NCBI GenBank assembly: GCA_964631375.1
Contig: CAZVYQ010000014.1
Coordinates: 1-57,276, forward strand
Source: JAAYYM01 sp964631375
Lineage (GTDB): Bacteria; Bacillota; Clostridia; Lachnospirales; Lachnospiraceae
Direction: 5' to 3'
Length of the DNA stretch: 57,276 bases
Below, piece after piece: positions 42,378 to 51,653 of this stretch. Position 1 is the first letter of the stretch. The number at the start of each line of letters is the position of its first letter. The notes under the pieces are model-generated. The model did not search any database. It saw only the letters and a program-made list of their open reading frames with translations, and was not told the DNA's origin. The position numbers were made by a program, and so were the translations under genes.

Positions 42378-44726
42378 TTACTCCATGATCTGATCTCTGA
42401 TATGATAATTCTTGACCGCTCTCGTTGCCGACACAACTGTCATAATACATATAGTAATTTGAAGTACTGGACACATGAAATATGAAAGCGTCGGATTGAT
42501 AAGCATGGTGATTTTTGCTGCTCCTGCTGAGGATAATAGAATTCCGAAAAGAGTCTCTCCCAAAGTATTAGCTACAAGCGTTCCCAAGATCATTGCTCCT
42601 ATCTGTACGATCAGTACGCGTAATCCAAATTGCCTACGTATATCACCATTCGTAAAACCGATTGATTTTTTTACAGCTATTGCACTGTGCTCTCTTGCTG
42701 TAATCAACTGTAAGAACATCGTCGTGATCAGGATGATTAATATAACCGCTAGACCGAATGCCGCTACAACAACCTTATCCACATATCCCAGAATACCACC
42801 AAGTGTCTGCTTTACAAACTCCTCAATCGGTGTTACCCGACCTCCCGACACAGTCTGACGGATTTCGTCTGCCTTATCTGTGATGGGTACCTCTTCCTTG
42901 AGTTTTATATAGAAGACATAGCCCTCTACAGTCTCTTTTGTAAAGTCAATCGAAGCCTTCGCTGTCTTCCCTTCATAGGTCACATCCTGATAAATTCCTG
43001 TGATCAGATATTCTCTGACTTCACCGTTATAGTTGACCTGTATTGTATCTCCTGTCCGCTTCTCAAGTTCATCTGCTTCCATTGCTGAGAGTGCAATTTC
43101 TCCTGTTGGTGCTGTTTTTGCTGACATATTAGGTGCCTTTCCTTCCAGATACTTCACCGGAAATACTGACTCGTCTCCACTGGATACACGCAAATATGTC
43201 CATTCACCCTTCGCATTCTGTACCTGAACATAACCATTTTGATACATAACAAATTGTTCAATCTCCTGATCCTGTTTGAGATACTGCTGAATGGAGGCTC
43301 TATCCTCCTCAAGATGTTCACCTGGTTGGATATCGACACGAATGTCACATTTCCCGACTCCCATATAGGTGATGAAGGATGGATCCCCAACAGTCCTTTT
43401 CATATTCATGGGCAATATCATCAAAAAGGCTGAAATCACAAAAACCAGAAACAGGACGATATATTCTTTCCATTTACAGAACAATTCTCCGACTGCCATA
43501 TAGAGATTCCCGCATTTCCATTCTCCCTCCGGCAGATTATAATGTCCTTCCTTTCTCTTACTGCCATCACCACAGAGTAGTTCCACCACCGTACTTTTCA
43601 GATTTTTACGAATAATCCTACCACAACGAAATATAACAATGAATCCCAATATTATAATTCCTAATGCTGGATAGACCCACTGCATCCAGTTTTGCTGTCC
43701 CTCACCACAATAGAGAATGGTGGATGCGGCACACAATTTGCCAAACGGAATCGCAAGGAAATATCCTATAATACCGGCAATCATTGTCAGAGTCATATAC
43801 TTCATAAGGTAAAGTCTTTCAATGGATTTTAAGGACAATCCGATTGCTTTCATTGTTCCGATCACGCGCTGTTCATCTGCAAGTGTTGCACGTATGATGT
43901 AAGACAGACACAGTAGTGCAACGATGATGAGTAGCAAACTGATCGCTAACAATAGAAATGCAATCAATCCATAGGATAATGCATTGATCATATTGATCAG
44001 GCTGGCACTCACACCAACTCCATTAGAAGGCATATCTTCGCTCAAATAATCGCTCTCCAAAACAGCGGTCTCTGTACCGGGTTCGAGCAGATACTCAAAG
44101 GAGTATTCCCATTCTCCCATATATTCACTCAGTTCTCTCTGATCATTTTCACTGATTAGGAATCTTTTAGATGACGTCAGAGCCGCATTCATCTGTGCAT
44201 CACGGATCAGCGTCACAACCTTTAGTTCTTTTTCATAGGAGCCTTTTTTGAGCGTGATGGAATCACCCACCTGTATGCCCAGTTCCTCATGATAGTATAC
44301 AGGAACTCCGACCTCTCCATCATTTATCTTTGCAATTTGATTATCCATATCTAATAGAAAATCAAATTGACTGTTTTGTATAACAAATCCATTATCCATC
44401 AGACAGTTTTCCATAGTCTTACCTTGATACTCGATATTCATATTGTCGATGTTTAACATCGATATCACCAGACTGTCCTTGATATAACTGTGACGGTCAG
44501 AGAATTCCTGAACCTTTTTAGCATTGTACTCACCTTTGTGCATACGCAGATAGTCTGGTGGTACAGCTGCCTGATTAAGTCCGGCGGTTGCTGAGAGCAT
44601 TGTCCCTGTTACACGTAGTCCTCCCGCCATCAAAATTGCCGACAGTAGCAGAAACAGGGTAAGCACTGTAGACATGATGCGATTTTTCTTAATATCCTGA
44701 TATACCAGGTTCCAAATCAGTTTCAT
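42378..44726 (-). CDS. FtsX-type ABC transporter permease
   Basis: Membrane protein of about 782 residues with two FtsX units. An N-terminal membrane anchor (IMSTVLTLFLLLSAILMAGG) and a large outer domain of about 210 residues are followed by three membrane segments; the same plan recurs in the second half. The cytoplasmic turns are RVIGTMKAIGLSLKS and AIAVKKSIGFTNGDI. I chose the ATG at 44726 because AGGAG is 7 nt upstream and because it overlaps the MFS stop as ATGA. It pairs with the ATPase downstream; a drug or lipid exporter is likely given the MFS pump and TetR repressor. Confidence 0.92.
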   Translation of the reverse strand: MKLIWNLVYQDIKKNRIMSTVLTLFLLLSAILMAGGLRVTGTMLSATAGLNQAAVPPDYLRMHKGEYNAKKVQEFSDRHSYIKDSLVISMLNIDNMNIEYQGKTMENCLMDNGFVIQNSQFDFLLDMDNQIAKINDGEVGVPVYYHEELGIQVGDSITLKKGSYEKELKVVTLIRDAQMNAALTSSKRFLISENDQRELSEYMGEWEYSFEYLLEPGTETAVLESDYLSEDMPSNGVGVSASLINMINALSYGLIAFLLLAISLLLIIVALLCLSYIIRATLADEQRVIGTMKAIGLSLKSIERLYLMKYMTLTMIAGIIGYFLAIPFGKLCAASTILYCGEGQQNWMQWVYPALGIIILGFIVIFRCGRIIRKNLKSTVVELLCGDGSKRKEGHYNLPEGEWKCGNLYMAVGELFCKWKEYIVLFLVFVISAFLMILPMNMKRTVGDPSFITYMGVGKCDIRVDIQPGEHLEEDRASIQQYLKQDQEIEQFVMYQNGYVQVQNAKGEWTYLRVSSGDESVFPVKYLEGKAPNMSAKTAPTGEIALSAMEADELEKRTGDTIQVNYNGEVREYLITGIYQDVTYEGKTAKASIDFTKETVEGYVFYIKLKEEVPITDKADEIRQTVSGGRVTPIEEFVKQTLGGILGYVDKVVVAAFGLAVILIILITTMFLQLITAREHSAIAVKKSIGFTNGDIRRQFGLRVLIVQIGAMILGTLVANTLGETLFGILLSSAGAAKITMLINPTLSYFMCPVLQITICIMTVVSATRAVKNYHIRDQIME

Positions 44727-46066
44727 TGCTTTTCTCCTAACCGGGATTTGCTTGTAAGCATCCCTAAATCTCTTAATCTCTTTGATCCTATCACCATAAA
44801 TCCAACGACTACCATACCGGCTCCGGCTAAGATCACAAGAAGTGCAATCCCGCGTCCGGTGCCGTGACCCAGTACACTGCCTATGATAGCCGCCATAGAT
44901 GATGACCCGCACATAAAGGGCTCAAATACATAATCTGCAAGAAATCCGGAACAAAGATATGCGACTATGTATCCCATCTGTGAAACGAAACCAATCACAC
45001 CGAATGCACGACCCTGTACTTCATTTTGTAAGTTTGTCCGAACCATAACCTCTGCTGCGATCTGTACGATCGGCATAAACACAAACATCATAAAACCAAA
45101 ACCGGCTGTCAGTACGATGTTTTCGCGTATCCCCATAAGTGCCATAAACAATCCGCAACCCACTAAACCAAAAGCAAGCAGTCTATGATAAGCCTTGATT
45201 CGCTTCATGCAACTGATTACAATACTTCCGACAAGCATACCAACAGCAACTACTGTCGTGAGTGTTCCAAGTTCCGATTCGGTTGCGTATGCCAAGATCA
45301 TGGGTTTACTGAGGATTTGCACAAATCCCAGACAAAACACTGCAAGTGTCATGATTCCGACTAATGTCCAGATACCCCTGGTGTTGCTCAGTGCATCGAT
45401 GCCTTCCTTAAGCTCTATCCCCAGTCCTTGTTTCCTCTGTCTTGTGTCCGATTCGGTTTCTTCGGATACCTTGAAACCTAAAACAATGTGTTTTCTCACA
45501 AATGCAATCGTAAAAACAGTTGTAACAAAAGTAAGAATGTCGATCATCAGTAAGGTGCTGACCGGTGTGAACCTAAGCAGCAATCCTGCCAAAGCCGGTG
45601 ATATCAGCAGCTTTGCATTATTTGCAATCTGCACCAGTCCTCCCGCCTTTGCAAAATCCTCTTCAGAAATCATATCTGTCAGTGTTGCTTTGAATGCCGG
45701 CTCCATCAGAGCTGCAAATACCGAACTAATTGCAACACCAATACAGATCATCAGCATGGAGGGCTGACTACTGAGTATGGAAACCAGACAGATCACTAAT
45801 CCCAAACCGGAAAACAGTTCTCCTGTCATCATCATGAGTCGTCTGTCGTAACGATCAGCCAAGATGCCTCCAAGTGGAGTTAGCAGGATCGTCGGCAGGA
45901 ATGCACAGATACTGATGATTGCTGTCGCTGATACAGAATTGGTCAGTCTGAGGACATAGACTGCGAGTCCGAAATCCGTCAATCCACTACCAATGCTGGA
46001 TATAAACTGTCCACCTAATAAGACGATAAACATTTTCATAGATTTTTGTTGTGTAGAGTGCTGCAT
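44723..46066 (-). CDS. MFS efflux transporter
   Basis: Major facilitator protein of 447 residues with about twelve membrane segments. The loop between segments 2 and 3 has the MFS signature GGILADRYDRRLMM. Overall it is like the macrolide-efflux/enterobactin-exporter group (MFS_3). Its stop overlaps the FtsX permease start by 4 nt, so a secondary pump and an ABC pump are translated together, which is uncommon. A TetR-type operator lies upstream at 46120-46134. Probably exports a toxic compound that also releases the repressor. Confidence 0.92.
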   Translation of the reverse strand: MQHSTQQKSMKMFIVLLGGQFISSIGSGLTDFGLAVYVLRLTNSVSATAIISICAFLPTILLTPLGGILADRYDRRLMMMTGELFSGLGLVICLVSILSSQPSMLMICIGVAISSVFAALMEPAFKATLTDMISEEDFAKAGGLVQIANNAKLLISPALAGLLLRFTPVSTLLMIDILTFVTTVFTIAFVRKHIVLGFKVSEETESDTRQRKQGLGIELKEGIDALSNTRGIWTLVGIMTLAVFCLGFVQILSKPMILAYATESELGTLTTVVAVGMLVGSIVISCMKRIKAYHRLLAFGLVGCGLFMALMGIRENIVLTAGFGFMMFVFMPIVQIAAEVMVRTNLQNEVQGRAFGVIGFVSQMGYIVAYLCSGFLADYVFEPFMCGSSSMAAIIGSVLGHGTGRGIALLVILAGAGMVVVGFMVIGSKRLRDLGMLTSKSRLGEKQ

Positions 46067-46119
46067 GGTGAAAGCCTTCTTTCTATGTATGATTGATATG
46101 ATCTAGGTTCAATATTTCG

Positions 46120-46134
46120 CCGACCATCGGTCGG
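46120..46134. promoter_or_regulatory. TetR-type operator upstream of the MFS operon
   Basis: CCGACC-ATC-GGTCGG, a perfect 6-bp dyad around 3 bases. It matches the operator at 46843-46857. An unremarkable AT-rich region between it and the MFS start would hold the -10 (for example around ATATTG at 46111-46116, minus). Confidence 0.85.
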
Positions 46135-46179
46135 TAGCGTTGTAAATAATAAGGCAAACAGTTGATCTGTACTAAGTAA

Positions 46180-46812
46180 TTACTCTGTCTGCCCAAACAT
46201 CTCCATCAAACTCTGTAACTCATCTTCTTTGGTTCCTAATATTTTCTCGCAGTTGGTTAGAAACGCCTGTGCTTTCTTTGGATATTCCTCCGGCTTCCAT
46301 GCAAAGGTATCACAATCAAACATCATGTGCCCTAACAACAGGATTTCCTCTACACACTCGGTCGGATAGTCTGTCTGAAAGATCCCTTCTTTCAGCCCCT
46401 CCTCCAGAGGTTTCTCCATAACCGGAGTCATTCTCTGCAACATTGCTTTCAGATATAACTGCTGCAGCTTTGCATTTTCTACCTTATGCAGCTCTTCTTT
46501 GATCTCATCTGAGCCTTCAAAATCCGGAGTTTGTGCCATAATTGCCATCATGATACGGTTCACTAACGGAATGCTCATATCCTGCAGGATCCGTTCTGCC
46601 CGTCTCGCTCCTTCCTCAACAATATCCAAAATAATGGTTTCCAATACCTCTTCTTTGGAAGCAAAGTAATAATAAAAAGTTCCTTTTGCAATATCTACTA
46701 CATGCAAAATATCATTGATCGAGGTCTGATCATAGCCCTTGGTGACAAACAGCTGCCTGGCCGCTATGAGTATCTCTTTTTTTCTGATTTCGCCTTCTTT
46801 GATTGCTTTCAT
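46180..46812 (-). CDS. TetR-family repressor of the MFS/ABC efflux operon
   Basis: Regulator of 210 residues. The N-terminal helix-turn-helix is RKKEILIAARQLFVTKGYDQT followed by SINDILHVVDIAKGTFYYYF, very typical of TetR proteins. The C-terminal domain is a helical ligand pocket. It is located upstream of the MFS operon on the same strand. Two nearly identical palindromes, one before its own gene and one before the MFS gene, show probable autoregulation and control of the efflux operon. GGAGG is 11 nt before the ATG, slightly far. Confidence 0.94.
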   Translation of the reverse strand: MKAIKEGEIRKKEILIAARQLFVTKGYDQTSINDILHVVDIAKGTFYYYFASKEEVLETIILDIVEEGARRAERILQDMSIPLVNRIMMAIMAQTPDFEGSDEIKEELHKVENAKLQQLYLKAMLQRMTPVMEKPLEEGLKEGIFQTDYPTECVEEILLLGHMMFDCDTFAWKPEEYPKKAQAFLTNCEKILGTKEDELQSLMEMFGQTE

Positions 46813-46842
46813 CTATGTTTTGACCTCCAACCTGAAACGATA

Positions 46843-46893
46843 CCGACCGTCGGTCGATATCGTTATCATAGTACCTGATTCTGTTTTTGTCAA
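46843..46893 (-). promoter_or_regulatory. tetR promoter with downstream TetR operator
   Basis: TTGACA (46888-46893) and TATGAT (46865-46870) are 17 bp apart on the minus strand, a near-perfect promoter. The dyad CCGACC-GTC-GGTCGA (46843-46857) lies 7 bp after the -10, over the likely start of transcription. It matches the MFS operator in 13 of 15 positions. Confidence 0.88.
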
Positions 46894-46937
46894 TTACTTT
46901 TTATTTTAATTAGAATTTTTATAACATACACAACTGT

Positions 46938-49900
46938 TTATGCTTCATAAACTCCTTGATACATGATCTCTCCTCCTGCTTTTCCTGCTCCCGGTCCCAG
47001 TTTAATCAGCCAGTCTGCTCTCTGTAGGAATTGTTTATTATGTTCAATCGCTACCACTGTATTTCCGCTTTCAATCAATTCTTCCATCAACCTGATCAGA
47101 TGGTCAATATCTGAGAAGTGCAAGCCTGTCGTCGGCTCATCCAATAAATACAATACCTTCCCCTTCTTTTTCATCATTAATTCCTTGGATAGTTTCAATC
47201 TGGAAGCCTCGCCACCGGATAGTGTTGCCGTACCCTGTCCGAGCTTAAGGTATCCTAAACCGACTCTTTGCAGGGAATGCAGCATCGTCAGCGCATCTTC
47301 ATAACCATCCATGTATTCGACCGCTTCATGTACAGACAGTTCAAGAATGTCCGCAATGTTCTTGTCTTTATAATGCACTTTCAGGATCTCCCTCCGATAC
47401 CGTTGTCCTTTACAATCCGGACATTGTACATAGGTATCCTCCATATATTTGAGTTTGATTCTGCCTTCACCCTTACAGGTATCGCATTGTCCCGATTGTC
47501 CGTTAAAGCTGAAGTATTTCTCATCCCACCCATTTTGTACGGCAAATTCTGTCGCTGCAAACGCATTGCGAATCGAATCCATGACACCGATATAGGTTGC
47601 CACTATGGATTTGGAGGTTTTTCCGATTGGCTGCTGATCAACCAAAACAACCTCAGCAAATTCTCTGATTTGCTTTGCATGAGCATATATCTCTCCCTTC
47701 ATCAGAGAAGATTTTCCACTTCCACTGACACCACAGATACAGGTCACTGCATTTTGTGGAAATGTAATGCTGATATTTTTCAGATTGTGATGAGTCAATT
47801 CTTGCATACAAATCATTTGATCTGTATTGATCGATCTCTCTGTCTTCTGCTTTGTCAGTTTACCTCCCTCTCCCATATACCGACAAATCTGAGTTCCCTG
47901 ATGCTGTAGCATCGCCTCCAGCGTGCCTTCTCCGACTAATGTTCCTCCCTTTTCACCGGCTCCCGGACCGATTTCTATCACATAGTCGGCTACACGGATC
48001 ATATCCTCATTATGCTCAACCATAATAATTGTATTGCCTTCCTTTTTCAAAGCCCGAAGCATAAACATGATCTTTTCGTAGTCACTTGGATGCAGAGCCT
48101 TCGAGGGTTCGTCAAATATATAGAGGATTCCACTGATGTGATTTTTAAATGCTCCAAGCAATTTTAAACGCTGCCCTTCTCCTCCTGACAACGTGCCGGT
48201 ATCCTGGCTTAGTTCCAGGTACCCAATTCCCAGTTGTACTGCACATTCGGCTATTTCCAACAAAGCACGAACCGCATTTTCTATCCTTTTATACTCCTCC
48301 CGTGGCAGTTCTGAATACAGCCTATTACAGAAATCAATTGTTTCAGAAAAAGTCATTTGTGCGGCTTTGGGATATCTTGTTTTCAGGACAGCCGCTGTTC
48401 TGCCTTCCATATTGAGGCGTTCACCGTGGCATGTCTCACAGGTAATCTTGGATAGGTATCGATCCAGCGTATGTGTATCTGTATTTTCCTCACAAAACCG
48501 CTCTATAATATTGCAGATACCCTCTACCTTTCGTGTGATCTCACCCTTTCGGCCGTTCTTTTTATTCATATATTCAAACGTGACATCCATGTCAGCTCCG
48601 TGTAATATAATATCACGAAACTTCTCAGGCAGCTCTCTCCACGGCTGTTCCAGATCAACATCCAATTCCTGTGCCAAACCAAATACCTGTCCCTTCATCC
48701 AATTGGCATTGGAATTCTCCCTGAATGTACGTAGCTTCCCATAGAATGAAGATGCTCCATCCAGTAAAGAGCGTTCCGGGTGATCTATGATTTTTTCTTC
48801 ATCAACCTTTACTACTTTGCCAGTACCGTTACATACAGGGCATCTGCTGTCTGCATCCATATAACTAAATGACGCAGGTGTCATTTCAAACAGAATCTTA
48901 TCACAATGAAAACATTTCTGTTTTGTCTGTAGTAAGAGGTCATCTCCATTTTCTGTTTTCGCATAAAAGGCTCCTTGACCCAGTTCCAATGCACTATCAA
49001 TCTGATTGGCCAGTGTGTCCTGCGGCAATGCCTGATGGTTGAGATCACAGATTGTCACTCGTTTTCGCTGCTGTAGCAGAGAATAAATCCTTTCTTTAGA
49101 TAATGGGAGGATTTCATGTCCACAGTCAGGGCAATGCCGCAAGGCAATTCCTGCATAGATACCCCGTAGATAGTCATACGCATCCGTATAGGTTCCTACT
49201 GTAGAAAAGGCATTCCCACGTATGGCATCCTGTGAGATTACAACCGTCGGAATACAACCAAACATTTCATCTACACTAGGCTTTGCCATATTGTGATTAT
49301 GGCTCAGATATTCCATTCTCCTGTTACATTCTGCATATATAGTATCATTAACTAAACTGGATTTACCGCTTCCGCTGACACCGACTACTGCAGTGATCTT
49401 TCCATATGGGATTTTTACGCTAATCCCCTTTAGGTTGTTTTCTCGGGCACCGTGTATAATGATACCATCCGGCTTTTCTGTATTGATTTTCTGATCATTA
49501 TTGTCGTGAATGATATCCTTCTCCATAGAATTCATCTGGCTTTCGTTGATCTCTGACAGCATTTGCACAAGCGGACTGTCCTCGATATGGATCTCATTCT
49601 CTACCTTCAGCTCCTGATCATCCAGATATTTTGGCCAATGCTCGAGCCATTTTGGAACCTGACAGTCCGGTATCCGATCTGTTTCCGGATTGTAATCACA
49701 GACTCCGACACAGGGAGTTTTGTCGAAGCTCTCAATACCATTCAGATAGATGCGTTTCAACTTCTGATCAATCCTGGTGACACGTGCTATGGTCATGGCT
49801 ATCGGATTGGGTCTGACAGGTGATCTGGTTGCAAATATACCTGTTTTCGGTGCATTCTCATATGGTGGATCACACATGGTGATGCCTCGATAGAGATCGC

Positions 49901-50420
49901 TATCAAACTTATGAAACCACCAAAATATTTTGATATGAGAACTCGTTATCACCGGAAGCTGCTCCAGCTGAATGTAACTCTTACCGTTGACGTTTCGTAT
50001 CTGACCAATGGTGTTGATACCATAAGGCATGCCTTCCTCGCATTGTTCCACAGAGATGTTTATTATTTCTGTGTCAGTCTCAGTCATTTGGTCATAGTCA
50101 TGCCCTTTGCCTCCCTGCTTTTGATTTACTTTCCTGACTTCTCTGACTGTATCTTCGCATGGAAAATACGGCTTGATGTCAATCAAGTCGCACGCATCCT
50201 CCATTTTCAATTCTGTCGATGATGTCAGTTTACCCTGACTCTGATCGACCTGTTCCAGTTCAATAATTGTGTTTTCCAGTCGATTATGCCCGGATATGTA
50301 GAAAACATGAATATGACTGAATTGATTCAGATATTTTAATGCTTTTCTAAATTCACGATCTACGGTAATCACGATTGGACTTCCTGCTTCAATGATTCCG
50401 ATTGGTTTTAATCTGTACAT
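46938..50420 (-). CDS. TrmO-like / TrmO / UvrA-like fusion ATPase
   Basis: Protein of 1160 residues. Residues 2-95 look like a shortened TsaA/TrmO domain (YRLKPIGII to DLIDIKPYFP). A full TrmO domain spans about 130-260, with GIFATRSPVRPNPIAMTIARV (194-214), the signature of the AdoMet-dependent tRNA t6A37 methyltransferase. Residues 315-1160 are a complete UvrA-like double ABC ATPase: Walker A GVSGSGKSS (347 and 897), signatures TLSGGEGQR and TLSGGEASR, Walker B ILYIFDEP and LYLLDEPTTGL, zinc-finger Cys pairs (CPDC, CFHC, CPVC, CDTC, CPDC). I chose the ATG at 50420 since AAGGAG is 10 nt upstream; a GTG three codons earlier is too close. A MerR-type promoter precedes it. UvrA paralogues can give drug or DNA-damage tolerance; the combined function is unknown. 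Confidence 0.9.
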   Translation of the reverse strand: MYRLKPIGIIEAGSPIVITVDREFRKALKYLNQFSHIHVFYISGHNRLENTIIELEQVDQSQGKLTSSTELKMEDACDLIDIKPYFPCEDTVREVRKVNQKQGGKGHDYDQMTETDTEIINISVEQCEEGMPYGINTIGQIRNVNGKSYIQLEQLPVITSSHIKIFWWFHKFDSDLYRGITMCDPPYENAPKTGIFATRSPVRPNPIAMTIARVTRIDQKLKRIYLNGIESFDKTPCVGVCDYNPETDRIPDCQVPKWLEHWPKYLDDQELKVENEIHIEDSPLVQMLSEINESQMNSMEKDIIHDNNDQKINTEKPDGIIIHGARENNLKGISVKIPYGKITAVVGVSGSGKSSLVNDTIYAECNRRMEYLSHNHNMAKPSVDEMFGCIPTVVISQDAIRGNAFSTVGTYTDAYDYLRGIYAGIALRHCPDCGHEILPLSKERIYSLLQQRKRVTICDLNHQALPQDTLANQIDSALELGQGAFYAKTENGDDLLLQTKQKCFHCDKILFEMTPASFSYMDADSRCPVCNGTGKVVKVDEEKIIDHPERSLLDGASSFYGKLRTFRENSNANWMKGQVFGLAQELDVDLEQPWRELPEKFRDIILHGADMDVTFEYMNKKNGRKGEITRKVEGICNIIERFCEENTDTHTLDRYLSKITCETCHGERLNMEGRTAAVLKTRYPKAAQMTFSETIDFCNRLYSELPREEYKRIENAVRALLEIAECAVQLGIGYLELSQDTGTLSGGEGQRLKLLGAFKNHISGILYIFDEPSKALHPSDYEKIMFMLRALKKEGNTIIMVEHNEDMIRVADYVIEIGPGAGEKGGTLVGEGTLEAMLQHQGTQICRYMGEGGKLTKQKTERSINTDQMICMQELTHHNLKNISITFPQNAVTCICGVSGSGKSSLMKGEIYAHAKQIREFAEVVLVDQQPIGKTSKSIVATYIGVMDSIRNAFAATEFAVQNGWDEKYFSFNGQSGQCDTCKGEGRIKLKYMEDTYVQCPDCKGQRYRREILKVHYKDKNIADILELSVHEAVEYMDGYEDALTMLHSLQRVGLGYLKLGQGTATLSGGEASRLKLSKELMMKKKGKVLYLLDEPTTGLHFSDIDHLIRLMEELIESGNTVVAIEHNKQFLQRADWLIKLGPGAGKAGGEIMYQGVYEA

Positions 50421-50452
50421 ATATGACACACTCCTTCATCTGTGATAAGGCT

Positions 50453-50483
50453 AGCATAAACCATCACATCATGTGAGGGTCAA
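50453..50483 (-). promoter_or_regulatory. MerR-type promoter of the TrmO-UvrA gene
   Basis: TTGACC (50478-50483) and TATGCT (50453-50458) are separated by 19 bp on the minus strand. A 21-bp dyad (50460-50480) fills the spacer: arms ACCATCACAT and ATGTGAGGGT around one base, 9 of 10 pairs matching. Long spacing plus a central dyad is the hallmark of MerR-activated promoters. Confidence 0.82.
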
Positions 50484-50491
50484 GTACAAAA

Positions 50492-51049
50492 TCATTTTTC
50501 CCCAAACAACATCTCACATATCGTTTCAGAGTAATTTTGGGCTGTTTCTTCTGTAACAGGAAGTACTCGAGACCACATACGAAGTCCTTGATAGTAAAAC
50601 AATATTAGTTCAGCCATCCGTTCAACATCCACCGAACGAAATTCTTTTCGTTCTATTCCATATTGAAGCAGTCCGATCCATCTGTTTTTGGCATTGCGAT
50701 TAATCTTTTCAAAGAAGTCCTCGTTTCCCTGGCTGGCATATTCATAGATCGCGAGGCTGAGAGAACGCTCCTTTTCCATGATTTCTCCCTCTATCAGAGA
50801 TAGAGCATCCAGTAATATTGATTTTGCGCTTTCCCCTTTTTTGATATGCTCATCAAAAGAATACTCCTCTGATATAATCTCCTTAAAAATCTCTCCGGTT
50901 GACGAGTAGTGCCTATACAATCCGCCACGACTCAATCCTGTTGCTGCACAAAGGTCTGTCATGGTCACTTCCTTATATCCCTTTTGTGCAAATAAAGTAT
51001 AGGCCACTTCTCGAATCATTTCCTTTGTTTTTGATCCTTTGGCTCCCAT
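50492..51049 (-). CDS. TetR-family transcriptional regulator
   Basis: Regulator of 185 residues. The helix-turn-helix is IREVAYTLFAQKGYKEVTMTD followed by LCAATGLSRGGLYRHYSST, typical of TetR proteins. The C-terminal domain is helical. The ATG at 51049 is 5 nt after the stop of the acetyltransferase gene. Both genes share the promoter at 51678-51706, which has a palindrome in its spacer and a second one downstream, so the regulator probably represses its own two-gene operon. The inducer is unknown. Confidence 0.93.
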   Translation of the reverse strand: MGAKGSKTKEMIREVAYTLFAQKGYKEVTMTDLCAATGLSRGGLYRHYSSTGEIFKEIISEEYSFDEHIKKGESAKSILLDALSLIEGEIMEKERSLSLAIYEYASQGNEDFFEKINRNAKNRWIGLLQYGIERKEFRSVDVERMAELILFYYQGLRMWSRVLPVTEETAQNYSETICEMLFGEK

Positions 51050-51054
51050 AATCC

Positions 51055-51570
51055 TCAAACTTCCTCTCGTAAAAGTGAATACATACAATATGAATGCACC
51101 TTACCATTCTTGAAAACACCGTTTCTCATCGTTCCTTCATATGTAAATCCCGCTTTTTCCAGAACTCCTCTGGAACCAGCATTATAATCGTATGGTTCCG
51201 CATAAACACGGATAATATCGAACATATCAAATGCATCCTTACAGATTTCTTTGACAGCCGCTGACATGATCCCTTTACGCCAGTACTCCTCTGCCAGCCA
51301 GTACCCTAATTCACCGGACTTTTCATATACATCACTCTGAACAAAGATTCCGATACTTCCTACGACTTCGCCATTTACGACAATTGCCCTTGTAATCTGA
51401 TGATCTTCACCCTTCTCAATACAATCATTCACATACCATGATGCATCCTCCAATGTATATGGATTCGGAAATACATTTCTTAGATTTGCTGCGATTGCCG
51501 GATTATTTGCATACTTTGCTACTGATTTTGCATCCTCTGATTGCCATTTTCTTAATTTGAATTCTGTCAT
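51055..51570 (-). CDS. GNAT-family N-acetyltransferase (RimJ/RimL-like)
   Basis: Acetyltransferase of 171 residues. It begins FKLRKWQSEDAKSVAKYANNP, as in RimJ/L-like enzymes, and has the acetyl-CoA region GELGYWLAEEYWRKGIMSAAVKEI and the final VLEKAGFTYEGTMRNGV. CGGAGG is 8 nt before the ATG at 51570; another in-frame ATG seven codons upstream has a weaker site. It is the first gene of the operon with the TetR regulator. Substrates of this family range from ribosomal protein N-termini to antibiotics; control by TetR suggests detoxification, but this is inference. Confidence 0.92.
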   Translation of the reverse strand: MTEFKLRKWQSEDAKSVAKYANNPAIAANLRNVFPNPYTLEDASWYVNDCIEKGEDHQITRAIVVNGEVVGSIGIFVQSDVYEKSGELGYWLAEEYWRKGIMSAAVKEICKDAFDMFDIIRVYAEPYDYNAGSRGVLEKAGFTYEGTMRNGVFKNGKVHSYCMYSLLREEV

Positions 51571-51653
51571 TTTCTCATCCTCCGTTTTCATGATTACACC
51601 TTTTTACGTCCCATCTGCCGCTGTATCATTCGAATGGTATCGACTGAATCCAT

